A DNA stretch of 64,000 nt from Microbacterium sp. 70-16 (GCF_001898315.1 NZ_MKTQ01000008.1:62001-126000), one strand, 5' to 3'; counted from the stretch's first letter, positions 1 to 8,832 are shown. Translations and numbers: made by a program. Notes: generated by a model from the sequence alone, not told the origin.

Positions 1-1220
1 CGGGAGCCACCGGCATCGTCTCGCCCACCAGCGGCAGCCTCGACCCGGTCGTCGGCGAGCCCGAGACCACCGGTGTCGCCACCGAGGTCGTGCACCAGAT
101 CGGCGACGCGTTCGTCAACAAACCCGAGGGCTTCACGGTGCACAGCAAGCTGCAGCAGCTGCTCGAGAAGCGCCTCGACATGAGCCGCAACGGCCTCATC
201 GACTGGGGCTTCGGCGAACTGCTCGCGTTCGGCTCGCTGCTCATGGAGGGCACCAACGTGCGCCTCGCCGGTCAGGATGCCCGACGCGGCACGTTCGTGC
301 AGCGCCACGCCGTGCTGCATGACCGCGCGAACGGCCAGGAGTGGCTGCCGCTGGCGAACCTGTCCGAGAGCCAGGGGCGCTTCTATGTCTACGACTCGCT
401 GCTGAGCGAGTACGCGGCGATGGCGTTCGAGTACGGCTACTCGGTCGAGCGTGCCGACACCCTCACCCTGTGGGAGGCCCAGTTCGGCGACTTCGCCAAC
501 GGCGCCCAGTCGGTCATCGACGAGTACATCTCGGCGGCCGACCAGAAGTGGGGTCAGCAGTCGAGCGTCGTGCTGCTGCTGCCGCACGGCTACGAGGGCC
601 AGGGCCCCGACCACTCGTCTGCGCGCATCGAGCGCTACCTGCAGCTGTGCGCGCAGGAGAACATGACGGTCGCCCGCCCGTCGACGCCGGCGTCGTACTT
701 CCACCTGCTGCGTCGCCAGGCCTATGCGCGGCCGCGCCGTCCGCTGATCGTCTTCACGCCGAAAGCCATGCTGCGTCTGCGCGGCGCGACCAGCAACGTG
801 CAGGACTTCACGACCGGCCGCTTCGAGCCCGTGCTCGACGACGAGCGCGGCATCGACGCGTCGGCCGTGACGCGCGTGCTGCTGCACTCGGGCAAGATCC
901 ACTGGGATCTGAAGGCAGAGCTCGAGAAGAAGCCGAACCCGCAGATCGCCCTCGTGCGCCTCGAGCAGCTGTACCCGGCGCCCGTCGACGAGCTCAACGC
1001 GATCATCGACCGCTACCCGAACGCCGAGCTGGTCTGGGTGCAGGACGAGCCCGAGAACCAGGGTGCGTGGCCGTTCATCGCACTCGAGGTCGTCAAGCAC
1101 CTGCACGGGCGCACGATCCGCCGCATCTCGCGGGCTGCTGCCGCCTCGACGGCGGCCGGATCGCCCAAGGTGCACGCCCGCGAGCAGGCCGCGATCCTCG
1201 AGACGGCGCTCGCGGTCTGA
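1..1220 (+). CDS. kgd: 2-oxoglutarate dehydrogenase E1 / 2-oxoglutarate decarboxylase, C-terminal part (5' truncated)
   Basis: The reading frame is open from base 3, upstream of the GTG at 90 offered by the ORF track, so the gene enters from the left and only about 400 C-terminal residues are visible. It matches the transketolase-like pyrimidine-binding and C-terminal domains of the thiamine-diphosphate E1 enzyme that oxidatively decarboxylates 2-oxoglutarate in the TCA cycle. The diagnostic stretch LPHGYEGQGPDHSSARIER is present, followed by PSTPASYFHLLRRQ and a YPNAELVWVQDEPENQGAW segment near the end. In actinobacteria this is usually a large E1-E2 fusion (Kgd/OdhA); the N-terminal acyltransferase part cannot be checked here. 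Confidence 0.95.
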   Translation, partial: GATGIVSPTSGSLDPVVGEPETTGVATEVVHQIGDAFVNKPEGFTVHSKLQQLLEKRLDMSRNGLIDWGFGELLAFGSLLMEGTNVRLAGQDARRGTFVQRHAVLHDRANGQEWLPLANLSESQGRFYVYDSLLSEYAAMAFEYGYSVERADTLTLWEAQFGDFANGAQSVIDEYISAADQKWGQQSSVVLLLPHGYEGQGPDHSSARIERYLQLCAQENMTVARPSTPASYFHLLRRQAYARPRRPLIVFTPKAMLRLRGATSNVQDFTTGRFEPVLDDERGIDASAVTRVLLHSGKIHWDLKAELEKKPNPQIALVRLEQLYPAPVDELNAIIDRYPNAELVWVQDEPENQGAWPFIALEVVKHLHGRTIRRISRAAAASTAAGSPKVHAREQAAILETALAV

Positions 1221-1228
1221 CCAGGATT

Positions 1229-1268
1229 GCGAGTGGGGGCGGGTGCCATGGCATCCGCCCCCACTCGC
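1229..1268. terminator. 40-bp near-perfect palindrome after kgd
   Basis: Arms GCGAGTGGGGGCGG and CCGCCCCCACTCGC pair perfectly and the centre TGCCATGGCA is itself palindromic, leaving a single G/T wobble. It lies 9 bp after the kgd stop and 34 bp before the next gene on the same strand. A GC-rich hairpin without a T-run is typical of actinobacterial terminators, so termination of kgd is the simplest role. A protein-binding site is an alternative. Confidence 0.6.
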
Positions 1269-1302
1269 ATCCCCTCCTGCCTCTCCACCCCTGAAGGACG
1301 AC

Positions 1303-2202
1303 ATGGACGTCGCGCTGTTGCTGAACCCGGCGGCACGCTCGGGCGCGCACACGGGCGTCGCGACGCGCGCCGCGGAACGCCTGCGCGCGGCGGGCATCCG
1401 CGTGACAACAGTGTCGGGCGGCAGCGCCGCAGAGTCGTCGCGTCTGCTGCGCACGGCGCTGACGCTCGGAGCGGATGCCGTCGTCGTCGCCGGCGGTGAC
1501 GGCACGGTCTCGCTCGCCATCCAGGAGCTCGCCGGCACGGGCACCCCGCTCGGGATCGTGCCCGCCGGCACCGGCAACGACTTGGCGACCTCGCTCGGAC
1601 TGCGCGACCTCGACGCCGGTGCGGCGGCGGACGCCGTCATCGCGGGCCGCACCCGGACGATCGACCTGGCCCGCGTGACCCGCGCCGACGGCACGACGAC
1701 GCTGTACGGGACGGTGCTGGCGGCGGGGTTCGACTCGAAGGTCAACGACCGTGCGAACCGCATGCGATGGCCGCGCGGCGCGATGCGCTACAACATCGCG
1801 ATCCTCGTGGAGTTCCTGCGGCTGCGTGGCATCCCGTTCGAGGTCGAGCTGACCCTGGCCGACGGAAGCACCACCCGCGTCGCGCGCGATCTGATCATGG
1901 CCACGGTGGGCAACGGCCGCACCTACGGCGGTGGCATCCCCATCTGCCCCGACGCCGATCTCGAAGACGGACTGCTCGATGTGACGCTCGTGCTGCCCGT
2001 CAGCAGAGCCAGACTGCTGCGACTGCTGCCGCGTGCATACCGTGGCACGCATACGTCGCTCGATGACGTGTCGACGTTCCGCGTGCGCTCAGCGCGCCTT
2101 ACGGCCGCGGACGTCACGGCGTACGCTGACGGCGACCCGATCGGGGCGCTGCCGCTGCAGGTCGATGTCGTGCCGAGCGCGCTCGTGGTCTTCGCGCCGT
2201 AG
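1303..2202 (+). CDS. diacylglycerol kinase / lipid kinase family protein
   Basis: This 299-residue protein has the catalytic domain of the DAGK/YegS/sphingosine-kinase family: an N-terminal LLLNPAARSGAH nucleotide-binding strand, VVVAGGDGTVSLAIQEL around residue 60, and LGIVPAGTGNDLATSLGL shortly after. The C-terminal half ends in the expected beta-rich segment (DVTAYADGDPIGALPLQVDVVPSALVV). It probably phosphorylates a lipid at the membrane, diacylglycerol being the usual substrate in Gram-positives. The ATG at 1303 is preferred over the track's start at 1063, which lies inside kgd; MDVALLLNPAA is the normal family N-terminus and AAGGACG sits just upstream. Confidence 0.85.
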   Translation: MDVALLLNPAARSGAHTGVATRAAERLRAAGIRVTTVSGGSAAESSRLLRTALTLGADAVVVAGGDGTVSLAIQELAGTGTPLGIVPAGTGNDLATSLGLRDLDAGAAADAVIAGRTRTIDLARVTRADGTTTLYGTVLAAGFDSKVNDRANRMRWPRGAMRYNIAILVEFLRLRGIPFEVELTLADGSTTRVARDLIMATVGNGRTYGGGIPICPDADLEDGLLDVTLVLPVSRARLLRLLPRAYRGTHTSLDDVSTFRVRSARLTAADVTAYADGDPIGALPLQVDVVPSALVVFAP

Positions 2203-2210
2203 GCTCGCCC

Positions 2211-2456
2211 TCAGTGGTGGGTGGCTTGCTCGCTGCGCAGACGCGCGAGCACCTGGTCACGCAGCTGCTCGGGGGCGGTCTCCTTGCAGGCACGGGCGAT
2301 CACGGCCGTCAGGGTCGTCGCAACGAGGGCCTCATCCCGGCAGGCGGGGCAGTTCTCGAGGTGCTCGGTGATGTCCGAGTGCTCGGTCTTGCAGACCTCG
2401 TGGCGAAGGTACTCTTCCAGGTCCTTCCGGGCTTTGGTACAGCCGCAGTCGCTCAT
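2211..2456 (-). CDS. rsrA: mycothiol-system (thiol-redox) anti-sigma factor RsrA/RshA
   Basis: An 81-residue zinc-associated anti-sigma factor. The signature H32-x3-C36-x2-C39 (HLENCPAC) is visible, with extra cysteines at 4, 6, 22 and 57. In this family zinc holds the protein on its sigma factor, and disulfide formation under thiol stress releases both. The start overlaps the sigH stop in an ATGA arrangement, so the two are translationally coupled and should be made together. Length and spacing match Streptomyces RsrA and M. tuberculosis RshA. Confidence 0.93.
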   Translation of the reverse strand: MSDCGCTKARKDLEEYLRHEVCKTEHSDITEHLENCPACRDEALVATTLTAVIARACKETAPEQLRDQVLARLRSEQATHH

Positions 2457-3130
2457 TTCTTGCTCCTTGAGGGGGCGGCAGCCGGCACCTTGATGCCGCG
2501 CTCCCGCGCGTAGTCGGCCAGCAGGTCACGCAGCATCCGCCTGCCGCGATGCAGACGGCTCATGACCGTGCCGATGGGGGTTTTCATGATGTCCGCGATC
2601 TCTTGATACGCGAAGCCTTCGACGTCGGCGAGGTACACCGCGAGGCGGAAGTCCTCGGGCAGCGACTGCAGGGCATCCTTGACGACGGATGCCGGCATGT
2701 GGTCGATCGCTTCGGCTTCGGCCGAGCGGGTGCTCGTCGCGGTCGTCGACTCGGCGCCGCCGAGCTGCCAGTCCTCGAGGTCGTCGATCGTGCCCTGGTA
2801 GGGCTCACGCTGCTTCTTGCGATACGTGTTGATGTACGTGTTGGTCAGAATCCGGTACAGCCACGCCTTGAGGTTCGTGCCCTGGGTGAAGGATGCCCAC
2901 GAGGCGAACGCCTTCACGAAGGTCTCCTGCACGAGGTCGGCGGCATCGGCCGGGTTGCGGGTCATCCGCATCGCGGCGGCGTACAGCTGGTCCATGAACG
3001 GCAACGCCTGCTGCTCGAACTGGACGCGCGGATCCTGCGTGGTCTGCGGCTCTGCGGCCGCCTGCTCTTCCATCGCGGCCCAGTCTACTTCTGAGAGGTC
3101 CGCGGGAACGGGGGCGAGTGTCGCTGTCAC
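2453..3130 (-). CDS. sigH: ECF RNA polymerase sigma factor SigH/SigR (thiol and oxidative stress)
   Basis: Sigma region 2 ([29 protein letters not shown], then [20 protein letters not shown]) and region 4 ([20 protein letters not shown] then [21 protein letters not shown]) are nearly diagnostic for SigH/SigR. I chose the GTG at 3130 (225 residues) over the track start at 3220 because AAGAAGG lies 9 nt before it and the longer form would run into aroA on the other strand. It directs the disulfide-stress regulon (thioredoxin, mycothiol recycling, proteases) and is held by RsrA, encoded immediately downstream with a 4-nt overlap. A SigH-type promoter lies upstream, so positive autoregulation is likely. 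Confidence 0.93.
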   Translation of the reverse strand: MTATLAPVPADLSEVDWAAMEEQAAAEPQTTQDPRVQFEQQALPFMDQLYAAAMRMTRNPADAADLVQETFVKAFASWASFTQGTNLKAWLYRILTNTYINTYRKKQREPYQGTIDDLEDWQLGGAESTTATSTRSAEAEAIDHMPASVVKDALQSLPEDFRLAVYLADVEGFAYQEIADIMKTPIGTVMSRLHRGRRMLRDLLADYARERGIKVPAAAPSRSKK

Positions 3131-3169
3131 CGGGGGATGCCTTCTTTTCTGCGCGTCGGACGGGTTCGT

Positions 3170-3204
3170 TAGGGTAGAACCCGATGACCACGTCCGGGTA
3201 TTCC
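3170..3204. promoter_or_regulatory. overlapping divergent promoters: SigH-type for sigH (-) and -10 box for aroA (+)
   Basis: On the minus strand GGAATA (3204-3199), 18 bp, then GTT (3180-3178) fits the SigH/SigR consensus and predicts a start near 3170, giving a 40-nt leader before sigH. On the plus strand TAGGGT at 3170-3175 lies 8 nt before the aroA ATG and would give an almost leaderless aroA mRNA. The two promoters occupy the same DNA, and the sigH -35 lies in the first codons of aroA. An inverted repeat CGGGTTC-N9-GAACCCG (3161-3183) covers both. Confidence 0.65.
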
Positions 3205-4527
3205 CTTCCGCAGTCCGCATCGTCGTCGCCGTGGCCGGCGCCCCGGCTCGAGACGCCCGTGCAGGCGACGGTCGTCGTGCCCGGATCGAAGTCGCTGACC
3301 AACCGCAAGCTCGTGCTCGCCGCCCTCTCCGATGCGCCGAGCACGCTGAGCGCTCCCCTGCACTCCGAGGATTCGGCGCGCATGGTCGACGCGCTGCGGG
3401 CGCTCGGTGCGACGATCGACGAGGTGCCCGGTGACGGCGCCTTCGGGCCCGACCTGCACGTGACGCCGCCGGCGGCGTTCCACGGCGATGTCACGATCGA
3501 CTGCGGGCAGGCGGGCACCGTCATGCGGTTCATCGCGCCGCTCGCGGGCCTTGCGACCGGCGATGTGACGATCACGGCGCACGCCAGCGCCCTGCACCGC
3601 CCGATGGGCGAGATGATCAAGGCGCTGCGCGAGATCGGCGCCGACATCGACGACGGCGGGCACTGGGCGCTGCCGTTCACGGTGCGCGGGCGCGGGCACA
3701 TCCGCGGCGGCGAGGTCACGATCGACGCGAGCGCATCGAGCCAGTTCGTGTCGGGACTGCTGCTGGCCGCTCCCCGCTTCGACGTGGGACTGCACCTGAT
3801 CCACTCCGGAGAGCGCCTGCCGTCGATCCCGCACATCGACATGACGGTCGAGACGCTCGCGCGCCGGGGCATCCAGGTCGAACGCCCGAACGCCAACGAG
3901 TGGCTCGTCCCCGCCGGTGTGCCGCGCGGGCGCGACACCGCGATCGAGCCCGATCTGTCCAACGCCGCACCGTTCCTGGCCGCGGCGCTGTTGACCGGCG
4001 GGTCGGTCACGATCCCCGGCTGGCCGCCCACTTCGACACAGCCCGGGGCGCTACTGCCCGAGATTCTGGCGTTGCTGGGTGCGCGCACGGGCCGCCGCGG
4101 CGGCGCGCTCACCGTCACAGGCACGGGCCGCGTCGCCGGCGTCGACCTCGACCTCACGGCGGCGAGCGAGCTCACGCCCACCCTGTTCGCACTCGCGGCC
4201 TTCGCCGACGCGCCCACGACGCTGCACGGCATCGGTCACATCCGTGGGCACGAGACCAACCGGATCGACGCGCTCGTCACCAATCTGCAGCGCCTCGGCG
4301 GAACGGCCGAAGAGCTACCCGATGGCATCCGGATCACGCCCGTGCCCCTGCACGGGGGCCTCTGGCGCGCGCACCACGACCACCGCATCGCGACGGCTGG
4401 GGCCCTCATCGGTCTGCGCGTGCCCGGTGTCGAGGTCGATGACATCGGCACGACGGCAAAGACGATGCCCGAGTTCCCGCAGTTGTGGCACGACATGATC
4501 GTCGCCGACGGAGTGGGCACCCCGTGA
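3184..4527 (+). CDS. aroA: 3-phosphoshikimate 1-carboxyvinyltransferase (EPSP synthase)
   Basis: A 447-residue EPSP synthase that joins shikimate-3-phosphate and phosphoenolpyruvate in the common aromatic pathway. Visible motifs are [15 protein letters not shown] near residue 35, [16 protein letters not shown] (phosphoenolpyruvate/glyphosate loop) near 105, and [18 protein letters not shown] near the C-terminus. The ATG at 3184 lies 8 nt after a TAGGGT -10 box. rsgA follows after 12 nt, so both are probably co-transcribed; sigH diverges. The same neighbourhood of sigH, aroA and rsgA is known from mycobacteria. Confidence 0.96.
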   Translation: MTTSGYSLPQSASSSPWPAPRLETPVQATVVVPGSKSLTNRKLVLAALSDAPSTLSAPLHSEDSARMVDALRALGATIDEVPGDGAFGPDLHVTPPAAFHGDVTIDCGQAGTVMRFIAPLAGLATGDVTITAHASALHRPMGEMIKALREIGADIDDGGHWALPFTVRGRGHIRGGEVTIDASASSQFVSGLLLAAPRFDVGLHLIHSGERLPSIPHIDMTVETLARRGIQVERPNANEWLVPAGVPRGRDTAIEPDLSNAAPFLAAALLTGGSVTIPGWPPTSTQPGALLPEILALLGARTGRRGGALTVTGTGRVAGVDLDLTAASELTPTLFALAAFADAPTTLHGIGHIRGHETNRIDALVTNLQRLGGTAEELPDGIRITPVPLHGGLWRAHHDHRIATAGALIGLRVPGVEVDDIGTTAKTMPEFPQLWHDMIVADGVGTP

Positions 4528-4539
4528 GCCTGGTCTGAC

Positions 4540-5577
4540 ATGAGCTGGCTGGACGACCTCGACGACGACGAGCCTGAGTTCGACGAGTCGGACGTGCGTG
4601 TGCGGCCGAACCCGAAGGCCAACCGCCCGCGCACCAAGCGTCGCCCCGCCCACGCCGACGCGCGCATCGCACGAGTCCTGGGCGTCGACCGCGGTCGCTA
4701 CACCGTGCTGATCGACGAAGACGGCCCCGACGAGCACACGGCGCTCGCGACGCGTGCGCGCGAGCTGCGCAAGCAGCCGATCGTCACGGGCGACCGCGCC
4801 CGCGTCGTCGGCGATGCAACCGGAGACGAGGGAACGCTCGCGCGCATCGTCGGCATCGAGGAGCGCACGTCACTGCTGCGCCGCAGCGCCGACGACACCG
4901 ACCAGGTCGAGCGCATCATCGTCGCCAACGCCGACCAGATGCTCATCGTCGTCGCAGCCGCCGACCCCGAGCCGCGCCCGCGGCTGGTCGACCGCTACCT
5001 GATCGCGGCGCTGGATGCCGGCATCCACCCCCTTCTCGTCGTGACGAAGACCGACCTCGCCGACCCGACCGACTTCCTCGCCCATTTCGAGGGTGTCGAC
5101 GACCTGCGCGTGTTCCGCAGCGGGTCGGGCGACATGCCGGTCGACGAGATCGGCGCGCACCTCGTCGGCCACTCCACCGTCTTCGTCGGGCACTCCGGCG
5201 TCGGCAAATCGACGCTCGTCAACGCGCTCGTGCCGACCGCGGGCCGCGCCACGGGACATGTCAACGAGGTCACCGGCCGCGGCCGGCACACGTCGAGCTC
5301 GACGGTGTCGCTGCGCTACCTCGGTGCGAGCGGCCGAGGCTGGGTCATCGACACACCAGGCGTGCGCTCGTTCGGCCTCGGGCACGTCGACCCGGCCAAC
5401 ATCCTGAAGGCCTTCAGCGACTTGGCGGCTGTTGCGGAAGACTGCCCGCGCGGGTGCACGCATCTGCCGGATGCCCCGGACTGCGCCATCATCGAAGCCG
5501 TGGCCGAAGGCCGCCTCGGCGAGCGCGGCGCGGCGCGCCTCGACTCGCTGCAGCGCCTGCTCGAGACCTTCTCCTGA
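4540..5577 (+). CDS. rsgA: small ribosomal subunit biogenesis GTPase RsgA
   Basis: A circularly permuted GTPase of 345 residues that helps late maturation of the 30S subunit. The motif order is diagnostic: G4 (VVTKTDLAD) comes before G1 (GHSGVGKSTLVNAL) and G3 (DTPGVRSFG). The N-terminus carries an acidic then basic tail before an OB-like domain, and the C-terminus has the zinc knuckle CPRGCTHLPDAPDCAI with the expected C/C/H/C pattern. It follows aroA by 12 nt and is probably in the same transcript. Confidence 0.95.
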   Translation: MSWLDDLDDDEPEFDESDVRVRPNPKANRPRTKRRPAHADARIARVLGVDRGRYTVLIDEDGPDEHTALATRARELRKQPIVTGDRARVVGDATGDEGTLARIVGIEERTSLLRRSADDTDQVERIIVANADQMLIVVAAADPEPRPRLVDRYLIAALDAGIHPLLVVTKTDLADPTDFLAHFEGVDDLRVFRSGSGDMPVDEIGAHLVGHSTVFVGHSGVGKSTLVNALVPTAGRATGHVNEVTGRGRHTSSSTVSLRYLGASGRGWVIDTPGVRSFGLGHVDPANILKAFSDLAAVAEDCPRGCTHLPDAPDCAIIEAVAEGRLGERGAARLDSLQRLLETFS

Positions 5578-5602
5578 GGGCCGACGCTCGGGAGCTCGGC
5601 CC
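5578..5602. terminator. short hairpin between convergent rsgA and acyl-CoA ligase
   Basis: GGGCCGA and TCGGCCC form a 7-bp stem around an 11-nt loop immediately after the rsgA stop codon, within the 35-bp gap separating two convergent genes. Its position suits bidirectional termination; the stem is short and there is no T-run, so strength is uncertain. Confidence 0.45.
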
Positions 5603-5612
5603 TTGAGACCCG

Positions 5613-7313
5613 TCAGCCCTTGAGGCCCGCGAAGTCGCTCTCGCGGAACTCCGTATCGATGCGGGTGCCCGCCCGTTCGACTTCGCGCTCGCGCAACTCG
5701 ACCCGACGGATCTTCCCCGAGATCGTCTTGGGCAGCTCGAAGAACTCGACGCGGCGCACCCGCATGTACGGCGGCATATGCTCTCGCGCGTGCGCGAGGA
5801 TCGAGCGCGCCGTCTCGGCATCCGGCGTCGCACTGGATGCCAGGTGCACGTAGGCCTTCACGACGTTCAGGCGCACCTCGTCAGGCGCGCCCACGACGCC
5901 GGCCTCGGCGACGGCGGGATGCGTCAGCAGGATCGACTCGACCTCGAACGGCGAGACCTTGAAATCGCTCGCCTTGAAGACATCGTCGGTGCGGCCGACG
6001 AACGTGAGGAACCCCTCGGCGTCACGGACGGCGACGTCGCTCGTGTGGAAGTAGCCGTCATGCTCGACCTTCGCCGTGCGCTCGGGCTCGCCGAGATACC
6101 CCGGCATCAGGTTGAGGGGGCGCACCGGCACCGTCGGCAGGCAGATCTCGCCTTCGTCGGAGACCTCACCGGTCACCGGGTCGAGCAGCACGACGTCGTT
6201 GCCCGGCAGGGCATGTCCCATCGCGCCCGGCTTGAGACGGATGCCCGGCGGGTTGCCGATGACGGCGGTGAGCTCAGTCTGTCCGTACCCGTCGCGGATC
6301 TGGATGTCCCACCAGCGCTCGATCGTCGCGATCACCTCGGGGTTCAGCGGCTCGCCCGCCGACAGCAGCTCGCGCAGCCCGTGCGGGCGGGTGTCGAGGT
6401 CGGCCTGGATGAGCATGCGCCACACCGTCGGCGGAGCACAGAACGTGTTCACGCCGGCGCGGTCGAGCTGGTCGACGAGCGCGACGGGATCGAACCGGCG
6501 GTAGTTGTAGACGAAGATCGTCGCCTCGGCGATCCACGGCGCGAAGAACAGGCTCCACGCGTGCTTGCCCCAGCCGGGCGCACTGATTGTCATGTGCACA
6601 TCGCCCGGGCGCACGCCGATCCAGTACATCGTCGACAGGTGGCCGACCGGGTAGGAGATGTGCGTGTGCTCGACCATCTTCGGCCGTGAGGTCGTGCCGC
6701 TCGTGAAGTAGACGATCGCGGCGTCGGTCGAGTCGACGACGATGCCGGGTGCCTCCTCGCTCGCTGCGAGCGAGTCGTCGAATGCGTGCCAGCCCGGCCG
6801 CGTGCCGCCGACGACGATGCGGATCAGCTCGCCCGCGACGCCGTCGAGCTTCACGGCATCCGCCGGGTCGGCGATCACGGCGCGCACGCCGGCCCGCTCG
6901 ATGCGCTCGGCGAGGTCGTCGACGCCGAGCACGACCGACGTCGGCAGGATGACGGCGCCGATCTTCATGATCGCGAGCATCGCCTCCCACAGTTCGACGC
7001 GGTTGTCGATCATGAGCATGATGCCGTCGCCGCGGCGCACGCCGCGCGCGGTCAACCAGTTCGCGACCTGGTTCGACCGGCGGCGCATCTGGTCGTATGT
7101 GATGGCCGTCTCGGCGCCGTCCTCCTCAACGACACGCAGCGCGAGGCGCTCGTTGCCTGTCGCGATGGCGTCGAACCAGTCGACGGCCCAGTTGAAGTGG
7201 TCGCCCACGTCAGGCCACGCGAACGCGGCACGGGCCGCCGCGAGATCGTGCGAGTGGGTCAGAAGCAGGTCGCGGGCCGCGCGGAACGCGTCGCCGGCGG
7301 AAGTGGAAGCCAT
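5613..7313 (-). CDS. AMP-binding acyl-CoA synthetase (acetyl/medium-chain acyl-CoA ligase family)
   Basis: A 566-residue ANL-superfamily enzyme that adenylates a carboxylic acid and transfers it to CoA. The P-loop-like A3 motif reads YFTSGTTSRPKMVEHTH, the A5 region is IRDGYGQTELTAVIG, A7 is DGYFHTSDVAVRD, A8 is GRTDDVFKASDFKVSPFEVE, and the catalytic lysine lies in KTISGKIRRVELRERE. Sequence style fits the medium-chain/acetyl-CoA ligase branch; the substrate cannot be read from sequence. It stands alone, convergent with rsgA and divergent from bcp. A TAGACT box at 7358-7353 could be its -10, giving a leader of about 33 nt. Confidence 0.87.
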   Translation of the reverse strand: MASTSAGDAFRAARDLLLTHSHDLAAARAAFAWPDVGDHFNWAVDWFDAIATGNERLALRVVEEDGAETAITYDQMRRRSNQVANWLTARGVRRGDGIMLMIDNRVELWEAMLAIMKIGAVILPTSVVLGVDDLAERIERAGVRAVIADPADAVKLDGVAGELIRIVVGGTRPGWHAFDDSLAASEEAPGIVVDSTDAAIVYFTSGTTSRPKMVEHTHISYPVGHLSTMYWIGVRPGDVHMTISAPGWGKHAWSLFFAPWIAEATIFVYNYRRFDPVALVDQLDRAGVNTFCAPPTVWRMLIQADLDTRPHGLRELLSAGEPLNPEVIATIERWWDIQIRDGYGQTELTAVIGNPPGIRLKPGAMGHALPGNDVVLLDPVTGEVSDEGEICLPTVPVRPLNLMPGYLGEPERTAKVEHDGYFHTSDVAVRDAEGFLTFVGRTDDVFKASDFKVSPFEVESILLTHPAVAEAGVVGAPDEVRLNVVKAYVHLASSATPDAETARSILAHAREHMPPYMRVRRVEFFELPKTISGKIRRVELREREVERAGTRIDTEFRESDFAGLKG

Positions 7314-7395
7314 GGTGTCTCGATCTGCGCACCGTCCGCGGCACGCTGGCTCAGTCTACGACCGCCGCGCCGCCTCGCCGCCTGCCTCCGCCGCC

Positions 7396-7409
7396 TAGGC
7401 TGGATGCCA
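7396..7409 (+). promoter_or_regulatory. leaderless-type -10 box for bcp
   Basis: TAGGCT (7396-7401) is followed by exactly seven bases, GGATGCC, and the bcp ATG at 7409. A start about seven bases after the -10 hexamer puts +1 at or one base before the A of ATG. No clear -35 was found 17 bp upstream. The same layout recurs at furA and the metallopeptidase-family gene. Confidence 0.55.
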
Positions 7410-7876
7410 TGACGCTGCCCGAGACCGGATCAATTGCGCCCGACTTCACCCTCGTCGACCAGGACGAGAAGCCGGTCACGCTGAGCGACCTGCGCGGCGG
7501 CGGCGTGATCCTGTTCTTCTATCCGGCGGCGATGACTCCGGGGTGCACGAAAGAGGCGTGCGACTTCCGCGACAGCCTCGCTCCCCTGCAGGCGGCCGGG
7601 TACACCGTGCTGGGGATCTCGCGCGACCTGCCCGCGAAGCTGCGCGAGTTCCGCGAGCGCGACGGGCTGACCTACGCCCTGCTGAGCGATCCCGACCACG
7701 TCGTGCACGCCACCTACGGCGCGTGGGGCGCGAAGATGAACTACGGCAAGCTCATCGAGGGTGTCATCCGCTCGACGTTCGTGATCGATGCCGACGGGCA
7801 GGTCACCCACGCGCTGCGCAACGTGCGCGCGACCGGGCACGTCGCGCGGCTACGCAAGCTGCTCGGGCTCGGCTGA
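7409..7876 (+). CDS. bcp: thioredoxin-dependent thiol peroxidase (peroxiredoxin BCP/PrxQ)
   Basis: A 155-residue peroxiredoxin of the BCP/PrxQ class, reducing hydrogen and organic peroxides with electrons from thioredoxin. The peroxidatic cysteine C46 lies in MTPGCTKEACDFRD, with the resolving cysteine C51 five residues later as in two-Cys BCP proteins. FFYPAAMTPG and the conserved RSTFVIDADGQV strand are intact. The ATG at 7409 sits just after a TAGGCT box, suggesting a leaderless mRNA. No operon partner; the downstream gene is convergent. Confidence 0.93.
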   Translation: MTLPETGSIAPDFTLVDQDEKPVTLSDLRGGGVILFFYPAAMTPGCTKEACDFRDSLAPLQAAGYTVLGISRDLPAKLREFRERDGLTYALLSDPDHVVHATYGAWGAKMNYGKLIEGVIRSTFVIDADGQVTHALRNVRATGHVARLRKLLGLG

Positions 7877-7911
7877 GACCGGCATTCCGGCAGCCTGCCC
7901 GGTTCCGCCGA

Positions 7912-8310
7912 TCAGCCCTCCGGCGACTCCTGCTTGCGCCGCACGCCCGCGCGGCGGGCGGCGCTGAACAGCGCCACGAGCCCGAGCACGGCCGGCGCCG
8001 CCACGACGAGCGCGAACCCGGGCGCGGGCGCGGGCCCGGTGACCGCGCCGAGCGCGACGGCGAGCATGAGCAACTGCGTCACGATGCCGCCCGAGCGCCC
8101 CCACGACTGCCCGCGCGAGACCGCGACAGCGAACGCGACCACCGCGGCGGCACCGATCACCGTCAGCACGATCAGCGCGATCGAACTGGTCGGGTCATCC
8201 GTGTCACCACCGACGAGCGCGACGACCTCCCACCCCGCGACACACAGCAGGGCAAGCCCCTCCAGCGCCAGCAGAGCCGTGGCCAGTCGCTCGGGAACGG
8301 TGATCGACAT
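7912..8310 (-). CDS. hypothetical membrane protein with four predicted helices
   Basis: The track ORF reaches 8541, but the ATG at 8310 (MSITVPERLATALL) has GAGGAG 10 nt upstream and gives a compact 132-residue protein. Four hydrophobic stretches are visible (ALLALEGLALLCVAGWEVVALV, SIALIVLTVIGAAAVVAFAVAV, IVTQLLMLAVALGAVTG, FALVVAAPAVLGLVALFSA), and the C-terminus is basic (RRAGVRRKQ). I recognise no characterised family. It lies alone between bcp (convergent) and whiB1 (divergent). Confidence 0.7.
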   Translation of the reverse strand: MSITVPERLATALLALEGLALLCVAGWEVVALVGGDTDDPTSSIALIVLTVIGAAAVVAFAVAVSRGQSWGRSGGIVTQLLMLAVALGAVTGPAPAPGFALVVAAPAVLGLVALFSAARRAGVRRKQESPEG

Positions 8311-8422
8311 GGGCGGGAATCTCCTCGAATACGGCCGGGACAGGCGCTGCGGATGCCACGAGATCACCCGGTCATGCGGCGGATCCACAGCATCCCCGCG
8401 TGAAATTGCCGAGTTCACCCTT

Positions 8423-8436
8423 GATTCATCTGAATC
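8423..8436. promoter_or_regulatory. inverted repeat in the whiB1 upstream region
   Basis: GATTCA-TC-TGAATC is a perfect 6-bp dyad with a 2-bp centre, in an AT-richer patch of the 260-bp gap (8311-8570) before whiB1. A TTGATT at 8421 overlaps it and could be a -35, but no properly spaced -10 was found. WhiB1 transcription in mycobacteria is regulated by cAMP-responsive factors; this dyad does not match the Crp consensus well. The rest of the gap holds no gene. Confidence 0.4.
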
Positions 8437-8570
8437 TGCATGGGACCATGGATAAAGCAATGTGCTCCCACAGCGAAGTGGGGCGAGCTTATGCCCGCGC
8501 ACCCACCAGGGTATCGGACGCCCGAGTCCGCACCCACCCACTTCTCAATCCCGCATCAAGGAGCACCCCT

Positions 8571-8819
8571 ATGGATTGGCGTGACAAGTCCGCCTGCCTG
8601 ACCGTCGACCCCGAGCTGTTCTTCCCCGTGGGGAACACCGGGCCCGCCGTGGAACAGATCGAAAAGGCCAAGGCCGTGTGCGCACGCTGCACGGTCACCG
8701 AGGTCTGCCTGCAGTACGCCCTTGAGACCGGTCAGGACTCGGGCGTATGGGGTGGCCTCTCTGAAGACGAGCGTCGCGCCCTCAAGCGTCGCGCCGCGCG
8801 CGCACGCCGCGCCAGCTGA
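8571..8819 (+). CDS. whiB1: WhiB1-type iron-sulfur transcriptional regulator
   Basis: An 82-residue WhiB protein beginning MDWRDKSACLTVDPELFFPVGNTGPA, almost the M. tuberculosis WhiB1 N-terminus. Cluster ligands are C9, C37, C40 and C46, the same numbering as in WhiB1, followed by GVWGGLSEDERRALKRR and a basic DNA-binding tail. WhiB1 binds the primary sigma factor's C-terminal domain through its 4Fe-4S cluster and is nitric-oxide sensitive. The ATG at 8571, with AAGGAG 8 nt upstream, is used instead of the track start at 8400. The convergent pdtaS ends 14 bp downstream, as in mycobacteria. Confidence 0.95.
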   Translation: MDWRDKSACLTVDPELFFPVGNTGPAVEQIEKAKAVCARCTVTEVCLQYALETGQDSGVWGGLSEDERRALKRRAARARRAS

Positions 8820-8832
8820 CGCGCGTCGCCGA

